From: Antennarius striatus
Taxonomy: Eukaryota; Chordata; Actinopteri; Lophiiformes; Antennariidae
DNA: 64,000 nucleotides
NCBI RefSeq assembly: GCF_040054535.1
Contig: NC_090784.1
Coordinates: 17,521,001-17,585,000 of the forward strand
Direction of reading: 5' to 3'
The notes under the pieces were generated by a model. That model saw only the letters and a program-made list of their open reading frames with translations, had not been told where the DNA came from and did not search any database. A program made the position numbers and the translations under genes. Below, piece by piece: positions 12,601-24,222 of this stretch; the first letter of the stretch is position 1, and every line of letters begins with the position of its first letter.

Positions 12601-13660
12601 ATTGCCTTTTTTTTATTTTTGTTTTATTTTTGTGATATTTAATACCCTAAAGGAATTCATAATGCAATAAGAAGAGAAAAAGAAAAGACTATTTTACTTT
12701 AAAGTATTTTATGTTGTTATACGGTTACTTAATGAATACATTTGTATAGCATGTACAGTGTAGTCTGGACGGCATGCCTCTTGGCTTCAGTGCCGTCTGA
12801 CTGGGAGCACTGCAGGTGTTTCCTCTATTTTCACCTCCTGTGCTTTCAAAATGAAGTCCCAGCCTGTTGATGTCTCTGATGTCTCTTCATAGACTAAAGC
12901 CAATCCCATCATTAATATTCCCTCAGTGCTGTAGTTGGGATTCGTGTCGGAGAACCTCACAGATGCTTGTAAAAATCTCACATTCTTAATGTTTCCGGTG
13001 TGTCATGAGTGAAGACTTTCATTAAACTTTAAAGACAGTTTAATTTCCTGCTGTAAAAAAGATTCACTTACTTATTGATTTTTTTTAAATAAGAGAGTGT
13101 TTCAGGTTTTAATGTGTGAAATATTTTACTCTTACAACACATGAGATCACCGAATGAAGGAGCCTGTGTCAGTTTATTCTCACTTAGTTTCTCACAATTG
13201 ATGAACATATGAGCTGATTACATTTTGGGGTTGATCTCACTTAAGATTTGAACCATGAGGTCATAATTGTATATTTATCACCATTGAAACAAACAGCAAC
13301 AGTGGTAATACATAAACTCTCATCTTATCTTACCTTTTAATATGACAAACAAGTGATAATTCAAATCAAATTCAAATTAACCTGCAAATCACCAAAAGAC
13401 ATGGTCAGGATCTGCAAGGTTGAATGTTTTTACAGTCTTGTGTTTCTAGGTGGATGACTCAGTTATCATGCGGTGTTATCATCCAGGTGATGATGTCATA
13501 CACTAGTTTTCATGAGAATAAGCACGGATCTTTCATCTGCATGTGTAAAAAAAAATAAAACAAGACTGCAAAAGGAATCACACACATTCAAGTGAAGATA
13601 ATTCTTTGCTTATTATGTTGGCCTTTTGATATTAATATTTTGCTTTGTGTCTCTCGGCAC
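9623..13660. other. large first intron of the Ig-like receptor gene
   Basis: Apart from the coding-like patch near 10.0-10.4 kb this is ordinary AT-rich noncoding DNA. No RNA gene, known repeat family or exon was recognised. Confidence 0.5.
9987..10404 (-). pseudogene. unidentified coding-like stretch in intron 1, split over two frames
   Basis: Two overlapping minus-strand frames (10404-10216 and 10265-9987) read as protein-like rather than AT-rich noise, with segments such as MLAAVNERIGHICSVLAA and MALDLFLDEDEVLVKTFAAV. They would join only through a frame change near 10240-10260. I do not recognise the protein. It may be a decayed gene fragment, an exonised repeat or chance. Confidence 0.25.
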
Positions 13661-13673
13661 AGACGAATAAGCC

Positions 13674-16600
13674 ATGATGGCAACAATCAGCGTGATTGCA
13701 TTCAGCCTTCTGCTCACCACAGGTGAGTTCCTCAAGACACTTTATTACGTTTAGTTATTGCAAAGAGTTATGATATCAGAAAGGACACTTTTAATATGAA
13801 TTTTTTTTCTTTCTTTTTTGTTTACAGCTCTTTCTGCCCCTGTGAAAAGTAAGCCTTGATGATCTAGTGCGTCACAGAGTGGACTCATGAAATATCAAAT
13901 ATATATGTGAATATGTAACAAATGTGTCGATGCTTCTTCCTTCCTCTACCCGTGGTCACCCTCCAGCCAATGAGCAGTCCATGACCTTGTTCCATGGGGA
14001 GGATTTCCACATCTTTCTGCCCTCGCTCATGTTTGAGATCACCTTTCGGAACAGGTCTTCTCCACGGTCGCCAGATGTGGTCCTGATGAGGGACGGCATC
14101 GTGTTCAACGGTCGCGCCAAACTCAACCGCTACCTCAGCCATCTGGTCATAGATGCTGTGGGTGAGGGAGATGAGGGTCTGTACACCGTGAAGAACTCAG
14201 ACAACCCTGAGGACATCAGACACATCACGCTTATAGTTCGAGGTACTGGATGCAATGAGTGTATGGCACATGAGGACTGGTAATTTACTATAGTCTAACC
14301 TCCTATTTTACTCTCCTAGGAAGAATTTAAAATCATCTGGAGTTTATTATTATTTGCACTAAATTCCATTTCTAATGACTTCATCTAATCCTAATCCTAC
14401 ATTGTTACTTTACAAGTTTAACAGCATTATATTTGTTTGATAATGGCATTATAAATTGTGTTTTATAAACTAAAATGAGATATAAATATGCATGTTTCTG
14501 TTTGAAGAGAAGATTTACTTTGCTGCAAACTCTTAACTTCTTCAAACATTCAATGTTGAGTTTGAAGTAAAGCAGCAACTATCATCATTTATTTTTGTTA
14601 TCAGTTAATCTTCCTGGATGACATCAGAGTCGCCGCCTCAAGGTGAAGAAGAAGCTTCTTTCTCCTGCTTTAATCATGCGGTCAGCAGCAGAACAAACCT
14701 TTCAGTAACACATCCTGTTGGTTCAAAGTGTTTGCTTTGAACTATTAATTCTGATTCTGACTAGATTAGACACGAAGCCTCACACACACAGAAACTTGAG
14801 AGACGGATGGAGTGATTTAAACATCCAGAAGGAGGAGTGGGCTCAATCCCAGCATGGATAAAGGCAACTGTAGTGTTGCGATATGTGGATATGGGGGGAG
14901 TAATGTGCTGTGATGTCTGTGTCGAGAGCATGCTGGAGCTGCCAGCCAGTAATTATGCAGCTTATTATACACCAACCCACTCCTCTTTCCTTTCCTCCCT
15001 ACTGTTTTCCTGTCTTTATCTTGTCTTTACCGTCTTTCTTTCTGTAGTTCTGTCCCTACCCTTTCATTTCTTTGCCCATACATTGCTAGATCAGTTCTCT
15101 TTCTCTTCAATCTGCCCCCCCCTCTTTGTCACATTTTTCTTCATCTTCCTCTCTTAACCTCATTCTTTCTCCATCTCTTTTCCTCTCACATGCTTTCTTT
15201 TTCTCTCGTATTGGTCCTTTCTGTCACTGAAACCTTTATCTGTACTCATTATTACTTCATTCCTTTCCATTTCTGGCTGGTTTTATTGCTTTGAGTCCTT
15301 TTCCTCAAGAATAAACACTTTACCTCCCTGTTTTTTACTGTCTAGACTGCTCCCATGAGCAGATCATTAAATATGGAGAAAACTACCACATTCCATTGTT
15401 AGGAGTGACTCCTCCTATCACCCTGGAGTACAAGCCCAGTGCTGTGGAGGCCAACCAGACATCCAGGTAGAGTCAGCAAAATCACACGGATATTTAATCG
15501 CAATCCAATCGAAAAGTTGAGGAAAGTTTACACTTTTTGACTCCTGCAGACCTGCTCTGGTGCTGCTGACCATGACAGGGACGTCCATTGAGGGCTACCA
15601 GGGCCGAATCAGCGTCACTGACCGTCATGTGACCCTCAGTGATGTCACCGGTGCCGATGAGGGCAGTTACACCGTCAGTGATTTCAAAGGTGCCGTCCGA
15701 AGGAAAGTGTGTCTCAATGTCAGAGGTGAGACAGGTTGTATATTCTTTCCTCTTCCATGCTTCACCTGTTTTAATTGACCAGCAGCACCTTCCATCAGGA
15801 TGTTGTCGTTTCCATCCCAGTTGTAACGCTCCTTTTGTCGGCCATAATGGCTTTTTAAAGACCCAAACGTTAATGGACTCCAACAGGCTAATGCATTTTA
15901 TATGATCAGCGGTGGAAAAAAAGCATCGTATTTATTTCATGTCCGTCGTCCACCTCTGTCTGTTTTAGAGCACCAGAACTTTGTGACCCTACCATATGGT
16001 AAAAGACTGAAGATCAACCTGATACTCAACAGCACCTTGGTTCACCTCTACTATATGTCTGATAATGACCCCAAATCCCACCTGCTGCTGGACAGAGGAG
16101 AATTCACCAGTGTAAATGGAGCATCTTATTTTTCCCACCACTATTGTGATAATTTTTTTGCCTGCATTTTACAACAGAGACAGAAAATAAATATCAAAAG
16201 AACGACTTTATTTTGTACTGCATATTGTATGTGTTAGAAAAAGCACATGTGATATGACCATTAATAGCTAATATACTTTTTTGTCTACAAACCTAATACC
16301 AGGATGGTCTGACAGTATTTGATAGCAGTTGGTCACACTGTCTGAAATAAGGAGCGCCCAGACAGACGTCACAAATATTTGATTTGCTTTTTCATAATAT
16401 AAAATTACCTAGAGGTAAACCAGCAGCAATGATTTATGAACATTACCAATCAAAGTTTGGACAGTGTCAAATGGATATAAAAACATTATATTTGATTTCT
16501 TCCTTTGATCAGATTTAAAGTGGATTGCAAGATGTAATGAGATCTGGAGGGCACTTACACACAGTGTAACATGGAATAATACTTAGTACACTAATGTGTC

Positions 16601-18922
16601 CTTAATAATTAAAGACAAAATACAGATATTCACATTTATCAACAACACAGTTATCTCCGTTATTCACCAACTTTGCTCCAGTATGTTTCCATAAGTTATC
16701 ATCAAATGAAAGCAGTTGTTAGTTATTATGTGTTTTGTTTTAAATTGTATCTATTTATATTCTATTTGTATTCCTCGGTTTTTCAGTTATTTCTGTTTTT
16801 TTTTCCTTCGAGGCGGTGACTGAACTGGGTCTGGAGAATCGCCTCTCCGTTGATGGATCACTGGTTTTCCTGGATGAGGTCAAGCGTTCGGATGCAGGCC
16901 AGTTCAAAGTTACCGACCTCCAGAATTTCACAGTGTCCCGCATCCACCTGGAAGTACAACGTAAGAATGGGAGTGGGGCTGAAAAGGAATTGTTGAACCC
17001 CGTCTCCCTTTTCTTCTATCAAACTCCTCTCTTTTCACTTCTTTGTTAATTCAATGGAATCTGAGCAATTCAATGAAAGGTCAGTTGAATTATCGACTAT
17101 CCCAATCCTGTCCTTCTTTCCATTTCCCCCCGTTGCTTCCTTGCAGCCTACAAGCTGGAGACACTCTATGTGGCCATCATTGCCCTTTTGGGCCTACTGG
17201 TTTTCCTTCTGTTGGTTTGTCTGCTGTCCTGCTTGATCAGAATAAAGAAGAGAGCCAAGAGGGCTGCTGCCCTGGAGAAGATCGCCAAAAATGCCGGCAA
17301 AGATGATGAGGGAGAGGCTTTCAGACAGGTTGGAGGGACAGCTGACAATGTGGAGATGATGATGATGTTGATGATGATGATGATGATGATGTTCTAATAT
17401 TTTATATGTATACAATCAATGACTGTTTGGTGTGCCTTTTCACAGGTGGTGAAGAATATCACCAAACTCAGTGAGGAATCCAAGCATTCCCAGGCAGACA
17501 CTACAGAGAAATCTCAGAGCACCGAGGTTGACATTAAAGTAAGGATATGTGATATTTCTTTGCTTTAGGCAGACTCTCTGTTAGGTTTTAATGACGTCTC
17601 CATTTTTATGCTGTTCTCTGCGTTCAGAAAGCTGCAGCTTATTCAGAACGATGCTACTTGACTCCCCTCTAAGATCGACAAAGCGGATCACGTCAGTCCA
17701 GGTCTCAGGTCTTTGCAGTGGTTTCCTGTGTGAAAAGCAAATCATTTTTTATGATGCTAATATTAGTTGATGAAGCTCTGAATGGTTTAGGGCCAAAACA
17801 CATTTCCGATCTCCTGCTATGTCATGAACCCTTCTCAGGTCTTTTGGGACAGGTCTGTTCAATTTCTCTCAAGTGAAAACTAAAGAAGCAACATTTTGCA
17901 GAACTCCCAGAAAACCTGTTCCAATCCTCAGTTATTTTAAATCTTTTTAAACTTCTGCTTGCCTCTGCTTTTTATGAAATAAAATTTGAAACTGTTGATT
18001 CCCGTATTGCCCTGCACTGTAGTTGAATTTTGACTTTTATTCTTCTGTTTTATTCAATTGTAGCCTCCTGACAGCCTGCATTGTATTGACTCCTTTTACA
18101 ACTTGGTTAAATGTTATCTTTATATTTCCTTGTATGTCTTTTATGTCTTTTTTTATCGTTTTTACGTCATCTGTGAACCTATTGATTTGTCTTGGTGAAA
18201 TGTGCCATACAAACACACTTTGTTGTCTGTTGAAGGGTCTGGAGGTTTCCTCTAAAGAAGTTGGGATCAACAATCTAGAGACCAGTGACTCTGGCGTTGG
18301 CTTTAACACCGCCCTCCCACTGGACACTGACACTGATGCCCCCGATCAAATGTCCGAGTCTGCAGCTGTAACTGTCTCTGTTGCCCCTGAGACCAAATCA
18401 AGTCCTCCAACTGTTGCCGAGTCACAGCCAAGTGCTCCACCTACTGCAGAAATGAAGCCCAGTCCTGTAGCCGACACTAAACTATCCCCAGTACCTGAGA
18501 CCAAGACGATTCCTGAACAGCCAGAGAAAGCAAAGATGGACGTGTCCAAACCAGCAGATGTTAAGCTTAGCCCAGCCCCGAGTCCTGAGCCCAGAGCTAG
18601 TCTGACTACAGCTGATCCAAAGCCTGCATCCAGTCCAAACCCAGAGCCTAAATCAACTGCTCCTAAAGCCACCACTGCAGCACCTGGAGCTAAGAGCGCC
18701 CTGACTCCCACACCTGAGCCCCCCAAACCGACCACACCAGAACCGATAACCAACGGTACACCTGAGCCAGGCAAGCCAAGCCCGGATCACACTGATGTTA
18801 TTGGAGTCTCTCCTAAAGCGGCCGCACCCAAAACCCCTGATGTAGAATTGAAGTCTAGCGGTGCTGCACTGGAGGCCAAGAAAGATGGTGTTGTTGCTGA
18901 GGATTCAACAACCACCACTTGA
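13674..18922 (+). CDS. single-pass receptor with three cysteine-less Ig-like domains and Pro-rich tail (unnamed)
   Basis: Exons 13663-13722 (ATG 13674), 13828-13848, 13967-14242, 15346-15466, 15550-15725, 15969-16111, 16813-16960, 17147-17328, 17446-17538, 18236-18922 join in frame to 631 residues. A signal peptide ([13 protein letters not shown]) is followed by three Ig-like domains of ~92, ~99 and ~97 residues. Each has the late D-x-G-x-(Y/F) turn (DEGLYTV, DEGSYTV, DAGQFKV), but the usual F-strand cysteine is Val and the B-strand cysteine is absent too. Domain borders are phase 1, as in Ig genes; domains 2 and 3 each carry an internal intron. A membrane segment ([20 protein letters not shown]) is followed by a basic stop-transfer (RIKKRAKR). 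The ~330-residue tail has no tyrosine and is rich in Pro/Ser/Thr/Lys-Glu (PEPK-type) repeats; SDSGVGF is a conspicuous motif. Its role is unknown; surface adhesion or recognition is an inference. Splice sites are all GT-AG. Confidence 0.85.
13828..13848 (+). other. 21-nt microexon of the Ig-like receptor gene
   Basis: TTTACAG acceptor, 21 bases, then a GTAAGC donor. It encodes the end of the signal peptide region (ALSAPVK) and keeps phase 1 on both sides, so skipping it would remove seven residues without changing frame. Confidence 0.75.
17354..17392. repeat. (GAT)n trinucleotide repeat just after an exon
   Basis: An imperfect GAT/ATG run begins 25 bases after the donor of the transmembrane exon (GTTGGA at 17329), inside the 117-base intron that precedes exon 17446-17538. 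Confidence 0.85.
17620..18225 (+). mobile_element. decayed L2/CR1-type LINE fragment in intron
   Basis: Translation fragments around 17630-17850 (KLQLIQN-like, then [17 protein letters not shown]) resemble the end of the fish L2/Maui-type reverse transcriptase ORF, where a 'FKALNGLAPxYLSDLL' stretch is typical. Stops and frameshifts are frequent. The stretch ends near 'GTGAAATGTGCCATACAAAC', like the usual L2 3' end. The family call is from memory of the motif. Confidence 0.5.
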
Positions 18923-20035
18923 GAACTGCTCTGGTAAAAAATTCAAGGGAAGCCCCGCCGATTTTCTCCACCAACCACCACTGTAGACAATTGAACATCT
19001 CCTAGCAGTTTATGAAGACACCCGTGAACCTGGGGCAAGGATTTTAGCTTTGTGTCAGTCGTCTGAACATATTAATTTGATTATTGTATCTCACTTGTCT
19101 ATAACACGACCTTTAAGACTTTACAGTTGTAAAAGAAACTACACTTTACAAATATGGCTAATTTTTTGATAAATTAATCATAAACTGGTCAGAATGCACA
19201 TTAAGACCTTTGAATAGTTTACAAATTAAACATAAGGTCTTCTCTAACACAATGATGTCCTTACAACTGTTTACAACAATTGAATCAAAAACTTTCTCAG
19301 TAGGCAGAAGGAGTAGGATTTGTTGCTTGCAGTGTGTGACCACAACATTTGATATTGACCCTCCTCAGCTCGATAGCTCCTCTTGGACGTACTCTGACAA
19401 TCTGGCACCAGGATGCTATGCTTGGAGAGACTGCTGCATTCAGTTCCTTCTTGCTGGTATGGATTGGGGGTTGTACAGTCACTGCCCAAAGTTTAACTTT
19501 CAGAAACATCACAAATAGAGCCAAACAGGAAGATACACGTCGAGGGCAGGCAAATTTTAGAGATAGACACCATATACTTCTGTTGGTCTACAAGTATTCT
19601 TTATGAATAATGTTTATTTTTTTAAGTAGACTATCTTGATTATTAGAAAAGCTATCATAATTTTGAATTTACGTAATCACATTTCCCATCTGACTTCTTG
19701 TTTCCTTGTCAGCACGTGGATAAACAAGATAAATTGCATGAGAAATTTTTGGTCAAACCTACTAAATCCTATAATGATGGTCTTTGGTTTGGACACAAAA
19801 TCACTAAAAAGAATTGTTTGAATTTTGTACATATCTTAAACGCAGCTGTTAAACACAGAAACATGTAAATCACATTATCCCGTATGTACTGTATATATAT
19901 ATATATAAATAATACTTTGCATAGTTTAAACCACACAAGATATACTAAAAATACTAACACTGCTATTTAAGGACTGTGAGATGAGATTTAGACTCCTGGT
20001 AGATATGTTAGATTAAAATGTGTTTTGCACATGCC

Positions 20036-20058
20036 AAAAAAAAAAAAAAAAAAAAAAA
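20036..20058. repeat. poly(A) tract
   Basis: Twenty-three A residues with no recognisable retroposon body in front of them. Confidence 0.9.
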
Positions 20059-23000
20059 GCAAACATGACAAAAAAAACATATTTCCTGAAGTGTGTTAGG
20101 AAGCTTATGTCAGCAGCACCTCTAGACACTTCATGCCCCACCATGTCCCAGCTGTATGTTGGGGTTTCCGACAAACGCCAGCCTGATTGAAAGGGTCTCT
20201 GTTTTGACTTCCATTTCTTCGCTGATCATCCCTTGTCTTTCATTCATTCTGTCATTCATTTTCTTTTGTAGCTTCTAAAAATTGAAAGCATTTGAAACAA
20301 ATTAAGAATCCTTTTTGAGGGCCTATTGCGCTCTAAAAGCCTTAAGCATATGCCTAGAATGCTCCATGGCTCCAGAATCCTCCCTGGGGCCTTTATGGAT
20401 GCCTGTCTGCCGTTTGTCCAGAGGTGACCCATTAGTGTGGAGATACAGGGATGTTCGGGGGGCAGATACATTTAATAATAATTGCTTTAATAATCTCTAC
20501 CTCATGTTTTAACGAACATTAGGATGACAGTTTTGGTTTGGTGCGTTGAAATCAACAAAAATCATTTTGGAATTTGGAGAGAAGCTCAAAGTGACAGCCA
20601 TAAAAATTTAGTCAAACGTTTGGTGAATTGTAGTTTATATTAGATAGATCCATTTGCAACCAAATGGCCTTTCTTGGTAGTTTTTCTGCTTGATAAATTT
20701 TTCTTATACATCTTAAACAGTTGATAGATCAGCATTTGAAAAAGCCTTATAAACAACATGGGTTTAGATGCCAGAGTTGATACAAATATCAGTAAATTCT
20801 ATGTATGAACTAAAACAAATTAAAAAAAATCATAGGGGCTTCATTCGTGAGTTAACAGCGTACATTACACATGGACAATGTCATTACAAATAAGGCTAAA
20901 TCCTACAAGACACTGAATATGCCTAATTTGTAGCCTGGATTTCTTGGTGAATCATAAACTCATATTTCAATACTAAAAATTTTCTTCATACATGTATACA
21001 CAAACCCAACACACACATTCCAGCCTTGTAAATATTGCATGTTAAATCCTTTAAGCCTGAATGTTTAAATGAACTGAATGGTTGTATTATGCTGAATTAT
21101 CAATAAGTAACAAGTTGAATTTCTCACAAACATTAAATCCAGAGTATAAAATATATATACGCATACATTACTGTATACTCAAAAGACTGATATTCACAAA
21201 CGTCTTGAACTAAACACCTGAATATTTTAAAGAATCCATCCGTCATGATTATATTAGACTATATTTTATATCCGTTATCTGCTGTTAATACCATTACAAC
21301 CTAATAAAACTCACATCACACAGTGTCTGTCACAGTCTTTGTATGTATTGAAATGTTTAACCTATGCCACCTAAAGCAATGATGTCAGCATGCACATGAC
21401 TCATCCTGCTAACGGTCCTTTATTGTCTCTGGTGTGTCTGTGTGTGTGTGAGCAGATGAGTGATGTTTTATTATGGGCATCATTGTGCATTTGGAACTTG
21501 TGTGTGTATGCTAAGGATGCGTATAATGTCTGAGGATGGATGATTTATGGTTTAAAGTGTGTGTGTGCTGTCGATGCGTAGGCAGTTTGTACAGAATGAA
21601 AAAAAAACCTCCTGTACGTGTGCTTCTCCGTCTGTTGTGAGTATGGTATTCATGTGCCTGCTTCAATCATCGTGCAATGTGAAGAAAACAAGTGCTGTGT
21701 TCCAAGTTATTTGTGTGGATGTGTTTAAAGCCACAAAATATTGTAAATGATATTGTAACTTTGAGATAGTTCTGTGACGCTCATCTTTGTTTAGTGCCTA
21801 AAACATATATCAGATAATTGGTCTGTGTTGCATCATGAGCCGACACTCCTTATGGCACCTTTTTCTTGATAAGTAGGGTATTCACAGATGTCAAAAGCTG
21901 TTTGCACACCCACCTGAATGAAACGATGCCCCCGACTGGCCTGCGATGTGTTAACAAGAAGGTGATATGTGAGGGATGAGAGGAAGTCCTCTCCAAATGA
22001 CTGTGATTAGCATAAGGGATGCAGGTCCTGCTGTATTTGCAGGAATCTGTGTTCAACAATTATAGTTCAAGGCACAGTATGTTGAATGTGACTCAGTTTG
22101 TGATAGCAGGAGATGAATAACAATGTAAAACATTATTTTGGTCCATCACCATATCAGTGCTTGTATATTGTTAAAGATATTATAATTCCAAGCCAGTCAG
22201 AGTGAGCCGGGCTGTGATCGTGAGGAGCAGATAGTGTGAGGTGGGCAGGAGAAGAAATTGGTTCAGCATTACCAGCATCTTGAGGATAGCTTCGCATAGT
22301 GGGATTGCAGTTATTACATCAAACTGGTGCCAGAGGGATTTTGGTTTCATACCCACCAGTGATAATCCAGTAATAGAAACCACATCTTTTAATTCCACTG
22401 GCACCTCTTGCACTATGTTAGTTGTCTCTGCCCTGAACCTCACTGTTTACTTCTGCTGTTCTGGCCTTGGTGTAGTGTGACATGTTAATTCTGTACACTT
22501 CACACTGATGTTTTGTAAAGGTAATTTTGTTTTCTTTATTTCATGTTTCAAGGAATACTAAGAATAAACACGCAATGATGAAATTGTCTGTCTTGTTGTC
22601 TTTCTTTTCTTATTCTTGGTGAATGAACGCGGTGACAGACAGGCCTGTCGCGGAGCTGTCCATCCCGCTTAGCGAGTCACCTCACGCATTGTCACCTGTC
22701 ATTTGTCTTCAGTGTCTCGCCTCACTTCCTCAGCCGTAAGCTATAAGCACCATCACTTCGACTGCCTTGTTTTGGGCTTCCAGAACATTATTACTAGGAT
22801 GTATCTTGGTAAAGCAGTCATTTTATAAACCCAGCAAAGGCACCTTCAAGATCCCTTATGGCAAATCACCGCCTCCATGTTGTGTTTTCCTGCCCTCTTA
22901 TGAACTGACAGACCATCAGCTCAGGCTTTATTGAAAGCATCACATTTCAACACATTTATGTTTGAATGTAGAGATGAAGACAGACAGCATGGGCAAAATA

Positions 23001-24102
23001 GGAAGAGGGGAGGACTAAGTGATGAATGGTAGAAAGTAAACCTTGTTGACATGTGACACTGAGGATTATTGAGAGGGATCGATGTGGAGAAATGGCAGGA
23101 AATATTGAGCCTGCAAGTAAACAAGATCAATGAGATGTAGGGGAAAGAGAATGGGAACAGTTAATCTGCTGAAAATGCATTTGACTTTTTATGGTTGAAA
23201 AAAACTGTAATTAGTTAGAATTAATTTAATGACAAAAGTATGAAAGCTGCTGGAATCCATTAAACTGTCTGTTCCCATAACTGCAAACTTGATTTTGATG
23301 TGTAAAACCAGGCCACTGTTTATCCAATCGATGTCTATCAAATTAAACAAGTAGTGATAATGACACACAGAACAGCTAACAGCTCTGGGAACCGGTCTCT
23401 TTAAACCTGGAGGAAAGATCAGAGACAGTTTTTTGGACGAGGCACAAATAATGTGAGTAATGCTTTGTCATGGGCCCAAGGGAGTACTTGTAATGGCCCA
23501 GGCTAAACCCACAGGATGCTTTATGGATACAGTCCAAAGTACTATCCACCCCCTCTTTAGTCTATTCCCTCACACATTAGTTGATTCTTCTAATTTAGAA
23601 GATAAATCTCAGCACTAATCTGATGCAATCTATTGTTTTTATGTCTAAGACCATCCTCTTCATCCTCTTCATCAAGTTTACTGTTAGTTGTACTTGCTAT
23701 CTCCAGACTTTTTCCCTTTGCTCTACTTTGCTTCAGCTGCTTTGTTTAATTTTACTCTCCCTCCTCAGTCGTTCCAGGTCCTTGCACTCGTCCTCATCCG
23801 GAAAATGATGGAGGTTTCAAAGCTCAATTTCTCACTGAGACATTAAAATTGTTCTGAGATATGAAGAGGGGTGTAGATGAACAACTATCAATTCATCCAG
23901 GGTGTTCCTAAAAATTCTTTCATTAGGAGATCAGCAGGAATCACTGTACATGAAAAGAGTGTATTTCTGAGAAAGAAAGGGATTAATAATGCAGCTACAG
24001 AACCTCTACTTCCTCTGACTCTATATATGTCTCCCTCTCTGCTTCACTGCACACGTCTACCTCATGCTTGATGCTTTTAATAGCCTGGACAAGCTTTTCC
24101 TG

Positions 24103-24120
24103 TGACACACACACACACAC

Positions 24121-24196
<76 letters not shown>

Positions 24197-24222
24197 ACGC
24201 ACACACACAGACACACACACAC
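24103..24222. repeat. (CA)n microsatellite, ~120 bp
   Basis: A long CA array with a few CG interruptions at both ends. The six-frame open frames across it are artefacts of the repeat. Confidence 0.95.
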
